This document shows positions 1 through 6,753 of a stretch of 8,500 nucleotides of DNA, one piece after another. Each line of letters opens with the position of its first letter. Position 1 is the stretch's first letter. The position numbers and the translations under genes were made by a program. The notes under the pieces were generated by a model. It was not told the origin of the DNA and searched no databases. It saw only the letters and a list, made by a program, of their open reading frames with translations. Origin of the DNA: Bacteroidota bacterium (GTDB taxonomy: Bacteria > Bacteroidota > Bacteroidia > Bacteroidales > FEN-979); contig JAPLDN010000157.1 of assembly GCA_026391755.1 (NCBI GenBank), positions 1-8,500 on the forward strand. Direction: 5' to 3'.

Positions 1-10
1 AATAAAATAC

Positions 11-41
11 TTGACTTCTCGCATCAAATAGTTTACATTTG
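11..41 (+). promoter_or_regulatory. Bacteroidota-type promoter of the HTH gene
   Basis: TTG at 11-13 (-33 element) is followed after exactly 20 nt by TACATTTG at 34-41, a full match to the TAnnTTTG -7 box of the Bacteroidota primary sigma factor. Transcription would start near 48, leaving a leader of about 32 nt before the ATG at 80. No Shine-Dalgarno is visible in the AT-rich leader, which is usual in this phylum. Start site and activity are inferred. Confidence 0.7.
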
Positions 42-79
42 CGAAACAAATTAACATCTAATTAATCCTATTAAGCAAA

Positions 80-433
80 ATGAAAGTCGATGGAAACAAG
101 ATCAAGACCCTTTTAACACAAATCGGGTCCAGTCAAAAAGAACTTTCTAAATTTTGCAAGATTAACACTGCGACAGTAAGCAAGCTTATAAAGTCTGGAC
201 ACACCAGTGAATCTAATGCGCGGTTAATCGGAAGTTTCTTAAAAGTAAATTTGAATGAGATAGCGACATTTGAAAATGGCGATCCTATTCCTGCTCCTTC
301 AGAAAATGTGGTTTATGTCAAAGACCCTGAATGTGAAAAGCAGGTGCTTGAATTGATGGACAAGGTGAAGTATTTGAAAAAGATTATTGAGTTGCAGGAA
401 CAACTCATTATTGCTCATAAAATTCAAACATAG
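80..433 (+). CDS. Small XRE/Cro-type HTH DNA-binding protein with C-terminal coiled coil
   Basis: The 117-residue protein has two parts. Residues about 5-62 fit a Cro/C1-type helix-turn-helix domain: SQKELSKFCKIN is the first helix and turn, and TATVSKLIKSG (30-40) fits the recognition helix. After a Pro-rich hinge (PIPAP, 69-73), residues about 84-112 are a charged, Leu/Ile-rich helix with heptad spacing (QVLELMDKVKYLKKIIELQEQL), probably a dimerising coiled coil. It is likely a cytoplasmic transcriptional regulator; target and ligand cannot be read from the sequence. The ATG at 80 is chosen because it lies just downstream of a consensus promoter and starts the domain cleanly. The gene is more AT-rich than the genes to its right, and its stop codon (431-433) lies inside the first of two tRNA-like repeats. 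This suggests, without proving, an acquired or mobile-element remnant gene. No integrase or toxin partner is visible. Confidence 0.75.
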   Translation: MKVDGNKIKTLLTQIGSSQKELSKFCKINTATVSKLIKSGHTSESNARLIGSFLKVNLNEIATFENGDPIPAPSENVVYVKDPECEKQVLELMDKVKYLKKIIELQEQLIIAHKIQT

Positions 434-476
434 GTTCGGATCCCAAGGGAATCATAGGTTCGAATCCCATATGGGT
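429..476 (+). repeat. Two tandem 24-bp units resembling a tRNA T-arm
   Basis: CATAGGTTCGGATCCCA (429-445) and CATAGGTTCGAATCCCA (453-469) are a 17-bp direct repeat with one mismatch, set 24 bp apart. Each contains a canonical T-loop (TTCGGAT or TTCGAAT) between GG and CC. Each unit also ends in a small dyad: TCCCAAGGGA at 441-450 and CCCATATGGG at 466-475. The second copy reads like the 3' end of a tRNA (T-arm, then ATGGGTCA), but its T-stem has an A-C mismatch. I found no D-arm, anticodon arm or matching 5' acceptor strand upstream, where the HTH gene lies. It is best read as a tRNA-derived fragment or attachment-site duplication, not a functional tRNA. Confidence 0.5.
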
Positions 477-604
477 CATAATCCTCAAAAAACACAAATC
501 TGATACAGACAAAAATTGACACCTTGGAAACGCTAGGTACATAGGCAAAGCGTTATAATCGTTCAAGCCCCAGGCGGATCACAAGAACACGATAAATTTT
601 AGTT
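434..604. other. Non-coding gap between the HTH gene and the terminator
   Basis: Apart from the tRNA-like repeats at its left end, this stretch has no convincing gene. A 6-bp inverted repeat (AACGCT 529-534, AGCGTT 549-554) and a partial promoter (TTGACA at 516-521, then TACATAGG at 538-545, 4 of 6 fixed -7 positions) could belong to a short RNA ending at the terminator at 605-645. TTCAAGC at 562-568 again resembles a T-loop, but its flanks do not pair. It could equally be only the 3' untranslated region of the HTH mRNA. Confidence 0.3.
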
Positions 605-645
605 AAGCCACTTAATTTCAATAAATTAGGTGGCTTTTTCTTTTT
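605..645 (+). terminator. Strong rho-independent terminator
   Basis: AGCCACTTAATTT (606-618) pairs with AAATTAGGTGGCT (623-635) around a CAAT loop. This gives a 13-bp stem with a single G-U pair, extended by A605-T636. It is followed by TTTTTCTTTTT (635-645). Orientation serves plus-strand transcription, ending either the HTH transcript or a short RNA from the preceding gap, and insulating the large gene that starts at 748. Confidence 0.85.
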
Positions 646-694
646 CCCTCCTCCATCTTGTTATATAAATTATAGGTCCGTGTACTTTTTTTTC

Positions 695-725
695 TTGACT
701 TTCAGGATTTTACCTATTATCTTGC
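695..725 (+). promoter_or_regulatory. Probable promoter of the secreted SBBP-repeat protein
   Basis: TTG at 695-697, within CTTGACT, lies 19-20 nt upstream of TTATCTTGC (717-725), an imperfect version of the TAnnTTTG -7 box. It sits 23 nt before the ATG at 748, behind a T-rich stretch and the terminator at 605-645, so this gene must be transcribed from here. The -7 match is partial, so the exact position is uncertain. Confidence 0.4.
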
Positions 726-747
726 ACGATAGTAAATCATTCTCTAT

Positions 748-3700
748 ATGAAAAGATTATGTATCCTGTTATGGGTTGTTCTCTCAATTCCTGAGATGCA
801 CGCCACCAGCCTGATTAACCGTGTAAACAATCAGAAGGCCACTCTGTTTTTTATCGAGAACAAAGGCCAGATCATCGACCAGAACTACGAACCCAACCCG
901 GCTGTGAAATACCTGTTCAACGGGCCGGGAATGAACATCCAGCTCAGGCAGGGAGGTTTCAGTTATGATGTGTACAACATCACTTCGACGGAGACCTCAG
1001 GAACTTTGCAGAAGTTTCTGCCTGAGATCCCCGGAGAAGAGAGAAAACCGGTTTCAACTATGATCAGTTTTCACCGGATCGACATCAACCTTGTCGGATC
1101 AAACCAGGCATGCAATATGACTGCATCAGATCCTTCAGCAGATTACCTAAACTATTACACCACGGGATTGCCTGAAGCAGGAGCAACTTACGTTCATCAT
1201 TACCGCAAAATCACGTACCATGAGGTCTATCCTAACATTGACCTGGAGTTTGTGGCAGGTGAAAGCAGTGGTGCCAAGTATAATTTTATAGTCAAGCCGG
1301 GTGGGGATATTTCGGCAATACGGCTAAACTTTGAGGGTGCCAACGAAATCCTAATGAATGACAAAGGACTAGTATTCAAGACCAGTTTAGGAGATGTTGA
1401 TGAAACATTGCCATTCAGTTATTATAACGAACAGGATACACAACTGCCTGCTAAAGTAAGATTCACCCGCTTGAGTGATAACCTTTATGGTTTTCAGCTG
1501 GAAGGGAACGAGTCGTTGCAGTCCTCCCTCATCATCGATCCGGTGCCGTTGAGGTTATGGGGTACCTATTATGGTGGAACATATTCAGAAAATGGATATG
1601 GGTGTTCTATCGATGGAAATGGAAATGTATTTCTTTCCGGAAATACAACCTCATCAAATGCGATTGCTAGCTCAGGAGCTCATCAATCAACATTTGGCGG
1701 GTCTTCGGATGCTTTTTTAGTTAAATTCAGTGCATCGGGAGTACGCCAATGGGGAACATATTATGGCGGTACAGCTGATGAAAGTGGAAATGCATGCTGT
1801 GTTGATGGAAACGGGAATAGTTTCATGGCGGGAACAACGACATCATCAAATGCGATGGCCACGGCAGGAGCCCATCAACCGACGTATGGCGGGACTATCG
1901 ATGCTTTTTTAGTTAAATTTAACAGTTCTGGTGTTCGCCTGTGGGGTACCTACTATGGAGGCTCATTCGATGATATAGGAAATTATTGTTCCGTTGATAT
2001 AAGCGGGAATGTATTCCTTACTGGTGAAACCAGATCCTCAGGCTCGATTGCTACGCCTGGATCACATCAAGCGACCATTGGGTACGGGTATGATGCGTTT
2101 CTTGTAAAATTTAACAGTTCAGGAGTACGTCAATGGGGTACCTATTATGGGGGTAACAGTTTTTATGATTATGGATATTCCTGTTGCGCTGACGGAAGCG
2201 GGAATGTATTTCTTGCGGGTTCAACAGGTTCAACTGATGCGATTGCCACTGCCGGAGCATATCAAACAACTCCGGGAGGAGGATTGGACGCTTACTTAGT
2301 TAAATTCAATAGTGCCGGTGTGCGTCAATGGGGGTCTTATTATGGTGGAACTAATGATGAAAGCGGATATTCGTGTTCAGTAGATTTAAGTGGAAATATT
2401 TTTCTTGCAGGTCAGACCAATTCGATAAATGCGATTGCCACAACAGGGGCTTTTCAAACCACATTAGGCGGATCTTCCGATGCATTTTTAGTTAAATTCA
2501 ATAGTTCTATGGTCAGGCAATGGGGCACATATTATGGAGGTGCGAGTTCTGATTTAGCTAATTCATGTATCTCCGATGGAAATGGAAACATTTTCCTTAC
2601 AGGTTATACCCATTCAACTAACGGCATTGCATCTGCAGGAGCTCATCAACCGACATATGGAGGAATTTGTGATGCATTTTTAACTAAATTCGCTCCTTCC
2701 GGTCTGCGCCAATGGGGCACCTATTATGGAGGGGATCAGGCTGATCAGGGTAGTGCATGTTCTGTCGACGGAAACGGAAATGTAGTTCTTGGAGGGACTA
2801 CGTCATCAACAAGTGCGATTGCCACAACCGGAGCCTATCAAACAACCCTTAGTGGATCCAGTGATGCCTTTTTAGTTAAGTTCAACGGCTGCATCCCCGA
2901 TGATGCAGGAACCATCACAGGTCCTTCCACTCTATGCTCCGGACTTACAGGTATTGGTTATTCGATCCCTTCTATCAATAATGCGACAGCCTACACCTGG
3001 ACCCTGCCCTCGGGATGTAACATCACTTCCGGCGCAAATACCAACAGTATAATCGTCAGCTATGCAGCTTCAGCATCGTCAGGATCAATAAGCGTTTACG
3101 CCACTAACAGTTGTGGAAACGGAAGCAGTTCTTCTCTGAGTGTAACTGTAAATACAACACCGGTGCTCAGCATTTCAGGAAACAATAGCTTATGCATAAA
3201 CTCCGGATATTACAACTATTCCACCCAGGCCGGTTTTTCAAACTATATCTGGACTATTTCTTCAGGAGGTGTCATCAACGCGGGCCAGGGAACCAGCCAG
3301 GTACAGGTAAACTGGAATACAGCCGGCAGCCAATGGGTCGCTGTCACCTGCACCAATGTCGGCTGCAGCCCTGCCTCACCAACACAATACCCTGTAAGTG
3401 TAAACAATATTCCGGGCCTTGCAGGAAGTATCACCGGAAGTTCTTCTGTTTGTACCGGCCAGCGCGGAGTTAGCTATTCAGTTCCATCAATTCCCTATAC
3501 CGTTGCCTATGTATGGACTCTTCCGCCGGGGGCAAATAATGTAAATGGTTCCGGTACGAATACCATAACCGTGGATTATTCATCCAATGCAACATCCGGG
3601 AATATGAGTGTAGTGGGGAGCAATATTTGTGGATTCGGAAATCCTTCTCCAAACCTTCCCGTCACCCTCGCGTTGTCCCCTCCCAAACCAGGTATTGCCC

Positions 3701-4173
3701 TCAATGGCGTAGTGCTGACCAGCACAGCTCCCACCGGCAACCAATGGTATTATGGCGTTTCCCATGGCAGTCCGGGGTATATTATCCCTTCAGCAACAAA
3801 TCCAACATATACCGCCACCCAGACAGGATACTACTGGACTGTGGTTACCTCTGGCAATTGTCAGTCAGAACCTTCCGACACCTTGTATGTGATCATGGTT
3901 GGTATCCCGGGAATAAATGATCCGAATGCAATACAAATCTATCCCAACCCGAATACCGGCCGTTTTAACTTAATGATAGCCACCCCCGGTTGCGAATCGT
4001 TCAGGATGAAAATAATCAATGAGCTGGGTGTTATTGTTTATCAACAAAAGTTCGTTGTCAATGGAAAATTAGAAGAGACCCTGGATCCCGGATCATTGCC
4101 GGAGGGTGTCTATACTCTTGTGTTCAGCCATGACTCAGGTTCTGAAATAAGAAAGATGACGGTGGTCAGATAG
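748..4173 (+). CDS. Secreted T9SS cargo protein with seven-bladed SBBP beta-propeller and Ig/PKD-like domains
   Basis: This 1141-residue protein is built for export. Residues 1-19 form a signal peptide (KR, then LCILLWVVLSI, probable cleavage after MHA). Residues about 33-265 form the N-terminal domain that precedes SBBP repeats in this family, with the hallmark FFIENKGQI. Residues 269-713 are seven SBBP repeats, each opening with W-G-T/S-YYGG and closing with DAFLVKF, enough for one seven-bladed propeller. Four Ig/PKD-like modules follow, starting near 715, 805, 889 and 976. Residues about 1058-1141 are a type A T9SS sorting domain (IQIYPNPNTGRF, ending GVYTLVFSHDSGSEIRKMTVVR). Family knowledge predicts Sec export, passage through the type IX system, removal of the tail and surface anchoring or release. 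No catalytic motif is visible; a binding or adhesive role is an inference. The gene seems monocistronic, since cysC has its own promoter. Confidence 0.9.
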   Translation: MKRLCILLWVVLSIPEMHATSLINRVNNQKATLFFIENKGQIIDQNYEPNPAVKYLFNGPGMNIQLRQGGFSYDVYNITSTETSGTLQKFLPEIPGEERKPVSTMISFHRIDINLVGSNQACNMTASDPSADYLNYYTTGLPEAGATYVHHYRKITYHEVYPNIDLEFVAGESSGAKYNFIVKPGGDISAIRLNFEGANEILMNDKGLVFKTSLGDVDETLPFSYYNEQDTQLPAKVRFTRLSDNLYGFQLEGNESLQSSLIIDPVPLRLWGTYYGGTYSENGYGCSIDGNGNVFLSGNTTSSNAIASSGAHQSTFGGSSDAFLVKFSASGVRQWGTYYGGTADESGNACCVDGNGNSFMAGTTTSSNAMATAGAHQPTYGGTIDAFLVKFNSSGVRLWGTYYGGSFDDIGNYCSVDISGNVFLTGETRSSGSIATPGSHQATIGYGYDAFLVKFNSSGVRQWGTYYGGNSFYDYGYSCCADGSGNVFLAGSTGSTDAIATAGAYQTTPGGGLDAYLVKFNSAGVRQWGSYYGGTNDESGYSCSVDLSGNIFLAGQTNSINAIATTGAFQTTLGGSSDAFLVKFNSSMVRQWGTYYGGASSDLANSCISDGNGNIFLTGYTHSTNGIASAGAHQPTYGGICDAFLTKFAPSGLRQWGTYYGGDQADQGSACSVDGNGNVVLGGTTSSTSAIATTGAYQTTLSGSSDAFLVKFNGCIPDDAGTITGPSTLCSGLTGIGYSIPSINNATAYTWTLPSGCNITSGANTNSIIVSYAASASSGSISVYATNSCGNGSSSSLSVTVNTTPVLSISGNNSLCINSGYYNYSTQAGFSNYIWTISSGGVINAGQGTSQVQVNWNTAGSQWVAVTCTNVGCSPASPTQYPVSVNNIPGLAGSITGSSSVCTGQRGVSYSVPSIPYTVAYVWTLPPGANNVNGSGTNTITVDYSSNATSGNMSVVGSNICGFGNPSPNLPVTLALSPPKPGIALNGVVLTSTAPTGNQWYYGVSHGSPGYIIPSATNPTYTATQTGYYWTVVTSGNCQSEPSDTLYVIMVGIPGINDPNAIQIYPNPNTGRFNLMIATPGCESFRMKIINELGVIVYQQKFVVNGKLEETLDPGSLPEGVYTLVFSHDSGSEIRKMTVVR
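1552..2889 (+). repeat. Seven tandem SBBP repeats, 192-bp period
   Basis: The Trp codons opening the repeats lie at 1558, 1750, 1942, 2134, 2329, 2521 and 2713: steps of 192 bp with one of 195. Each repeat encodes a 64-residue blade with the order W-G-T-YYGG, C-x-x-D-x-x-GN, SxxxIAxxGAxQ, DAFLVKF. Nucleotide identity is locally high, for example GATGCTTTTTTAGTTAAATT in repeats 1 and 2. The array could therefore expand or contract by recombination, yet the count of seven fits a closed propeller. Confidence 0.9.
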
Positions 4174-4188
4174 TAATTAAATTGTTCG

Positions 4189-4196
4189 TATTTTTG
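4189..4196 (+). promoter_or_regulatory. -7 box of the cysC promoter
   Basis: TATTTTTG matches the TAnnTTTG consensus fully. It lies 16 bp after the stop codon of the upstream gene and 32 bp before the GTG (47 before the ATG) of cysC. No TTG is found at the expected -33 position, so the promoter rests on the -7 box alone. Confidence 0.45.
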
Positions 4197-4227
4197 CCCT
4201 GCAGACAAGCAAATAAGCATCTGAACT

Positions 4228-4836
4228 GTGGCAAAAGAACTCATGAACATCTACCCCACCGATCATCTCAAACTTGACAGGGAAAGTAAGGAAAGACAGC
4301 TAAACCAGCATTCCAAAGTAATTTGGATGACCGGGCTTTCAGGAGCAGGCAAGACTACTCTGTCCTATTCCCTCGAAGCTACCTTGCATAAGATGGGGTA
4401 CTTCGTTCAAACCCTTGATGGAGACAATGTCAGGACAGGAATAAATAAAAACCTGGGATTCTCTGAAGCCGACAGGTATGAGAACATTCGCAGGATTGCT
4501 GAAGTCTCAAAGTTGTTTGTAAGCTGCGGTGTCATTACGATCGCCAGCTTCATAAGCCCGACAAACGAAATCCGTGAGATGGCAAAAAGCATTATAGGCT
4601 CTGAGGATTTTATCGAGATCTTTGTCAACGCCCCCCTTGAAGTTTGTGAGTCACGCGACACAAAAGGCTTGTATCGCAAAGCCAGGAAAGGGGAATTAAA
4701 AGAGTTCACAGGTATCGATGCCCCATATGATACTCCTCTTCATCCCGCGATAGTAATCCGTACCGACCTGCTGTCGATAGAAGCATCAACAAATAAAATG
4801 ATTGAATTCCTGCTCCCCCTGATCAGAAGGGACTAA
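4228..4836 (+). CDS. cysC: Adenylylsulfate (APS) kinase
   Basis: The enzyme phosphorylates adenylylsulfate with ATP to give PAPS in cytoplasmic sulfate activation. The 202-residue reading has the full family pattern: Walker A GLSGAGKT (36-43), LDGDNVR (63-69) and NLGFSEADRYENIRR (75-89) for APS binding, FISPTNEIRE (108-117), and FVNAPLEVCESRD followed by GLYRKARKGELKEFTGIDAPYDTP (132-170). The GTG at 4228 gives this length. The in-frame ATG at 4243 gives 197 residues starting MNIYP, which matches how many homologues begin and is at least as likely. No Shine-Dalgarno decides between them. No sulfurylase (cysD/cysN), cysH or cysQ gene is adjacent, so the sulfate pathway must be encoded elsewhere. 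The gene converges on the SPFH gene with only 14 bp between stop codons. Length and motifs are normal, and the function call is firm. Confidence 0.93.
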   Translation: MAKELMNIYPTDHLKLDRESKERQLNQHSKVIWMTGLSGAGKTTLSYSLEATLHKMGYFVQTLDGDNVRTGINKNLGFSEADRYENIRRIAEVSKLFVSCGVITIASFISPTNEIREMAKSIIGSEDFIEIFVNAPLEVCESRDTKGLYRKARKGELKEFTGIDAPYDTPLHPAIVIRTDLLSIEASTNKMIEFLLPLIRRD

Positions 4837-4850
4837 AACCAAGATCAGGA

Positions 4851-5726
4851 TCAGGCTTTATCTTCGGATTTCCTCACAATAGGGACAACGCCCGACATCT
4901 CTCCCATAACATTCACAAGATCCGAACCATTTGGAACAATAACCTTGCTGTTGTCCTTGAGCGAAGTTTCCATGGCCTGTATCCTTCTGAGCATCTGGGC
5001 ATTTCCGACAAAATATTTTTGTGCAGATTCATTGACAAGCTGAATTGCCTGGGCTTCCCCTTCGGCACGCAGGATCGCTCCCTGTTTAATACCTTCAGCC
5101 CTGCGGATCTCGGCGCGTTTTTCACCATCGGCCTTGGTTTCAGTCGCAGTCGCATAATCCACAGCAGCAATCTTTTCATTCTCGGCTTTGACGATCTTGT
5201 TCATGGTTTCCTGGACATCCTTCGGCGGGTCTATTTCCTTCAGCTCGGTACGAATGATCTCAATACCCCAGCTCATGGTTTCTTCATGAAGTGTTCCGTG
5301 CAATTCCTTGTTGATTTTTCCGCGTTCACTGTTGGCTGATTTCAATGTCATTGTCCCAATGATGTTACGCAAGGTCGTACGCGCTAAGTTAACTATCTGA
5401 TATTCAATACTATTAACGTTATACTGAGAATTTTTAACATGATCCTCGTCTGATTTGATTTTAAAATAAACCTGGGCGTCTACCCTGGCGTTCAGGTTAT
5501 CGTTTGTAATAATTTCCTGGGGTTCGGCATTGATCATCTTCTCGGTGACATTCACCCTGTACATTTGTTCAATACCCGGAATGATCCAGTGAAAACCCGG
5601 CATTGCGAACCTGTTGTACTTTCCTAAACGCTCAACCAAACCACGGTGGGTCGGGCGCACAATACGGATACCTGCGAAAAAAAGAAGCAGAACTAATCCT
5701 ATAACTAATAAAACGGGTACTTCCAT
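4851..5726 (-). CDS. SPFH/Band 7 membrane protein (stomatin/paraslipin, QmcA-like)
   Basis: The 291-residue protein begins with one transmembrane segment (residues about 4-22, VPVLLVIGLVLLLFFAGI). A Band 7/SPFH domain follows: RPTHRGLVERLGKY (24-37), PGFHWIIP (43-50), EPQEIITNDN (68-77) and VDAQVYFKI (82-90). Residues about 165-235 are a long charged, Ala/Glu-rich helix (DPPKDVQETMNKIVKAENEK, then AEGEAQAIQL) that oligomerises these proteins into rings. A typical C-terminal stretch, KVIVPNGSDLVNVMGEMSG (261-279), ends the molecule. The family organises membrane microdomains and modulates membrane proteases; the specific partner here is unknown. The ATG at 5726 is chosen because the membrane helix follows at once and a consensus promoter lies about 36 bp upstream. 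The usual partner, an NfeD-type protein, is not adjacent within the window. The gene appears monocistronic. Confidence 0.9.
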   Translation of the reverse strand: MEVPVLLVIGLVLLLFFAGIRIVRPTHRGLVERLGKYNRFAMPGFHWIIPGIEQMYRVNVTEKMINAEPQEIITNDNLNARVDAQVYFKIKSDEDHVKNSQYNVNSIEYQIVNLARTTLRNIIGTMTLKSANSERGKINKELHGTLHEETMSWGIEIIRTELKEIDPPKDVQETMNKIVKAENEKIAAVDYATATETKADGEKRAEIRRAEGIKQGAILRAEGEAQAIQLVNESAQKYFVGNAQMLRRIQAMETSLKDNSKVIVPNGSDLVNVMGEMSGVVPIVRKSEDKA

Positions 5727-5761
5727 GTTTTTTGGTTTTTTGGGTTATTGTTATTGAACTT

Positions 5762-5792
5762 CAAACCTACGCCGAAAAAGGCAATTAAACAA
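5762..5792 (-). promoter_or_regulatory. Promoter of the SPFH gene
   Basis: Read on the minus strand, TTG (5792-5790), a 20-nt spacer and TAGGTTTG (5769-5762) form a complete Bacteroidota -33/-7 promoter. The start would be near 5755, with a leader of about 29 nt before the ATG at 5726. It lies back to back with the -7 box of the methyltransferase gene at 5802-5809. Confidence 0.65.
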
Positions 5793-5801
5793 GAAAATTT
5801 G

Positions 5802-5809
5802 TAAGTTTG
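5802..5809 (+). promoter_or_regulatory. -7 box of the methyltransferase promoter
   Basis: TAAGTTTG is a full match to TAnnTTTG, 26 bp before the ATG at 5836. Its upstream region overlaps the divergent SPFH promoter and contains no TTG at the -33 spacing, so the two promoters may compete for polymerase. The site assignment is by motif only. Confidence 0.5.
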
Positions 5810-5835
5810 TAAAAATAAAACAACCTAGGGCTGAA

Positions 5836-6690
5836 ATGATGAAAATACAAAACCCTGCCGAACTTATGGAGCTAGTAAATGGGTTCAGGCTTAGCCGGAT
5901 CGTTCTGACGGCGCATGAATTAAAGATATTCGACCATCTGGCCGGGAAATCTTGTTCATCGGCCGATCTTGCTTCATTGATCAATACCGATACAAGAGCC
6001 ACAGACAGGCTGATGAATGTGCTGGCAGGCCTCGGCCTGCTTGATAAACAGCATGGGCTCTTTACGAACTCGGCATTTGCCGAAAAACACCTTGTATCCT
6101 CCTCCCCTGCTTTTCTCGGTGGATTAGGGCATACCGCCGACCTCTGGAGAAAATGGGGCACACTGACCCAGGTTATCAGGAAAGGCGCGGCTGTTGATCT
6201 TGAAGATAACTTCAATGAAAGAGGGGCCGAATGGCTTGAATCGTTCATTGCCGCCATGCATGCACGGGGAGTTGCCCAAGGCAGGGAGCTGGCTTCGCTT
6301 CTCAAGCTGTCGGGAGTAAATCGGACCCTCGACGTAGGAGGAGGTTCCGGGGCTTTTACTTTTGCCTGGATCGAGAAGAATCCCGCAATACAGGCTGTTA
6401 TATTTGACCTCCCCAACGTTATCCCGATAACTCAAAAATATATTGACAGATCTAAGCTTTCGGCTAACGTCAGTGTTGCAGCCGGTGATTACCACAAAGA
6501 TGATTTCGGAGAGGGGTTTGACCTTGTGCAGGGTGCTGTTTTCGCAATCAACATGCTGGTGGGCACAAAGCGTGGCGACACATACACTGCTGAAGAGATC
6601 AGCGGCTGGATGAAGGAAGCAGGTTTAGTCGGGATAATTCCGCTTGCAGCTGCTTCGGGCACACAGTATATCTGCGGATTTAAGCCCTGA
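5836..6690 (+). CDS. O-methyltransferase-like protein (acetylserotonin-OMT type) with an apparent internal deletion
   Basis: Residues about 10-85 form the winged-helix dimerisation domain of the Methyltransf_2-type small-molecule O-methyltransferases (LVNGFRLSRIVLTAHELKIFDHL, later NVLAGLGLLDKQ and LFTNSAFAEKHL). The SAM-binding domain begins with motif I LDVGGGSGAF (165-174), then VIFDLPNVI (188-196) and VSVAAGDYHKDDF (212-224). Directly after GFDLV (227-231) the protein continues with GAVFAINMLVGTKRGDTYTAEEISGWMKEAGL. In full-length relatives of about 330-340 residues, some 50 residues separate these blocks: the strand and helix carrying the catalytic His and the PGG turn. The reading frame is kept, so an in-frame deletion of about 150 bp at 6520-6535 is inferred. 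Catalysis is doubtful. ATG codons at 5836 and 5839 are both possible starts. Substrate unknown. It is transcribed divergently from the SPFH gene and converges on the polymerase gene. Confidence 0.8.
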   Translation: MMKIQNPAELMELVNGFRLSRIVLTAHELKIFDHLAGKSCSSADLASLINTDTRATDRLMNVLAGLGLLDKQHGLFTNSAFAEKHLVSSSPAFLGGLGHTADLWRKWGTLTQVIRKGAAVDLEDNFNERGAEWLESFIAAMHARGVAQGRELASLLKLSGVNRTLDVGGGSGAFTFAWIEKNPAIQAVIFDLPNVIPITQKYIDRSKLSANVSVAAGDYHKDDFGEGFDLVQGAVFAINMLVGTKRGDTYTAEEISGWMKEAGLVGIIPLAAASGTQYICGFKP

Positions 6691-6753
6691 AGCCAGATTA
6701 AACCCTGGCTCCCCCCCTCCCCTCGACGCGCCCAGGCTTTTAATACAGCAGGC

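Noticed and set aside
430..476. Functional tRNA gene
   Set aside because: Only T-arm-like sequence is present. The T-stem has a mismatch, and no 5' acceptor strand, D-arm or anticodon arm can be found upstream.
557..573. Third T-arm around TTCAAGC
   Set aside because: The seven-base loop fits, but the flanking five bases on each side pair only at one position, so no stem forms.
1558..2889. Repeats as a WD40 or kelch propeller
   Set aside because: The blades have WGTYYGG and DAFLVKF, the SBBP signature, and lack WD dipeptides and kelch double-glycine patterns.
4818..4855. Bidirectional terminator between cysC and the SPFH gene (CCTGATC / GATCAGG)
   Set aside because: The stem is only 7 bp with an 18-nt loop and no T-tract in either direction; the second arm occurs twice by a 6-bp repeat.
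5751..6416. Long minus-strand ORF of 221 codons opposite the methyltransferase
   Set aside because: It lies antisense to a gene with clear family motifs, is Ser/Arg/Pro-rich low-complexity sequence, and has no recognisable domain. It is a shadow frame.
6691..6710. Terminator after the methyltransferase gene (AGCCAG / CTGGCT)
   Set aside because: A 6-bp stem followed by a C-run on the plus strand, and without a T-tract on the minus strand, is too weak to call.
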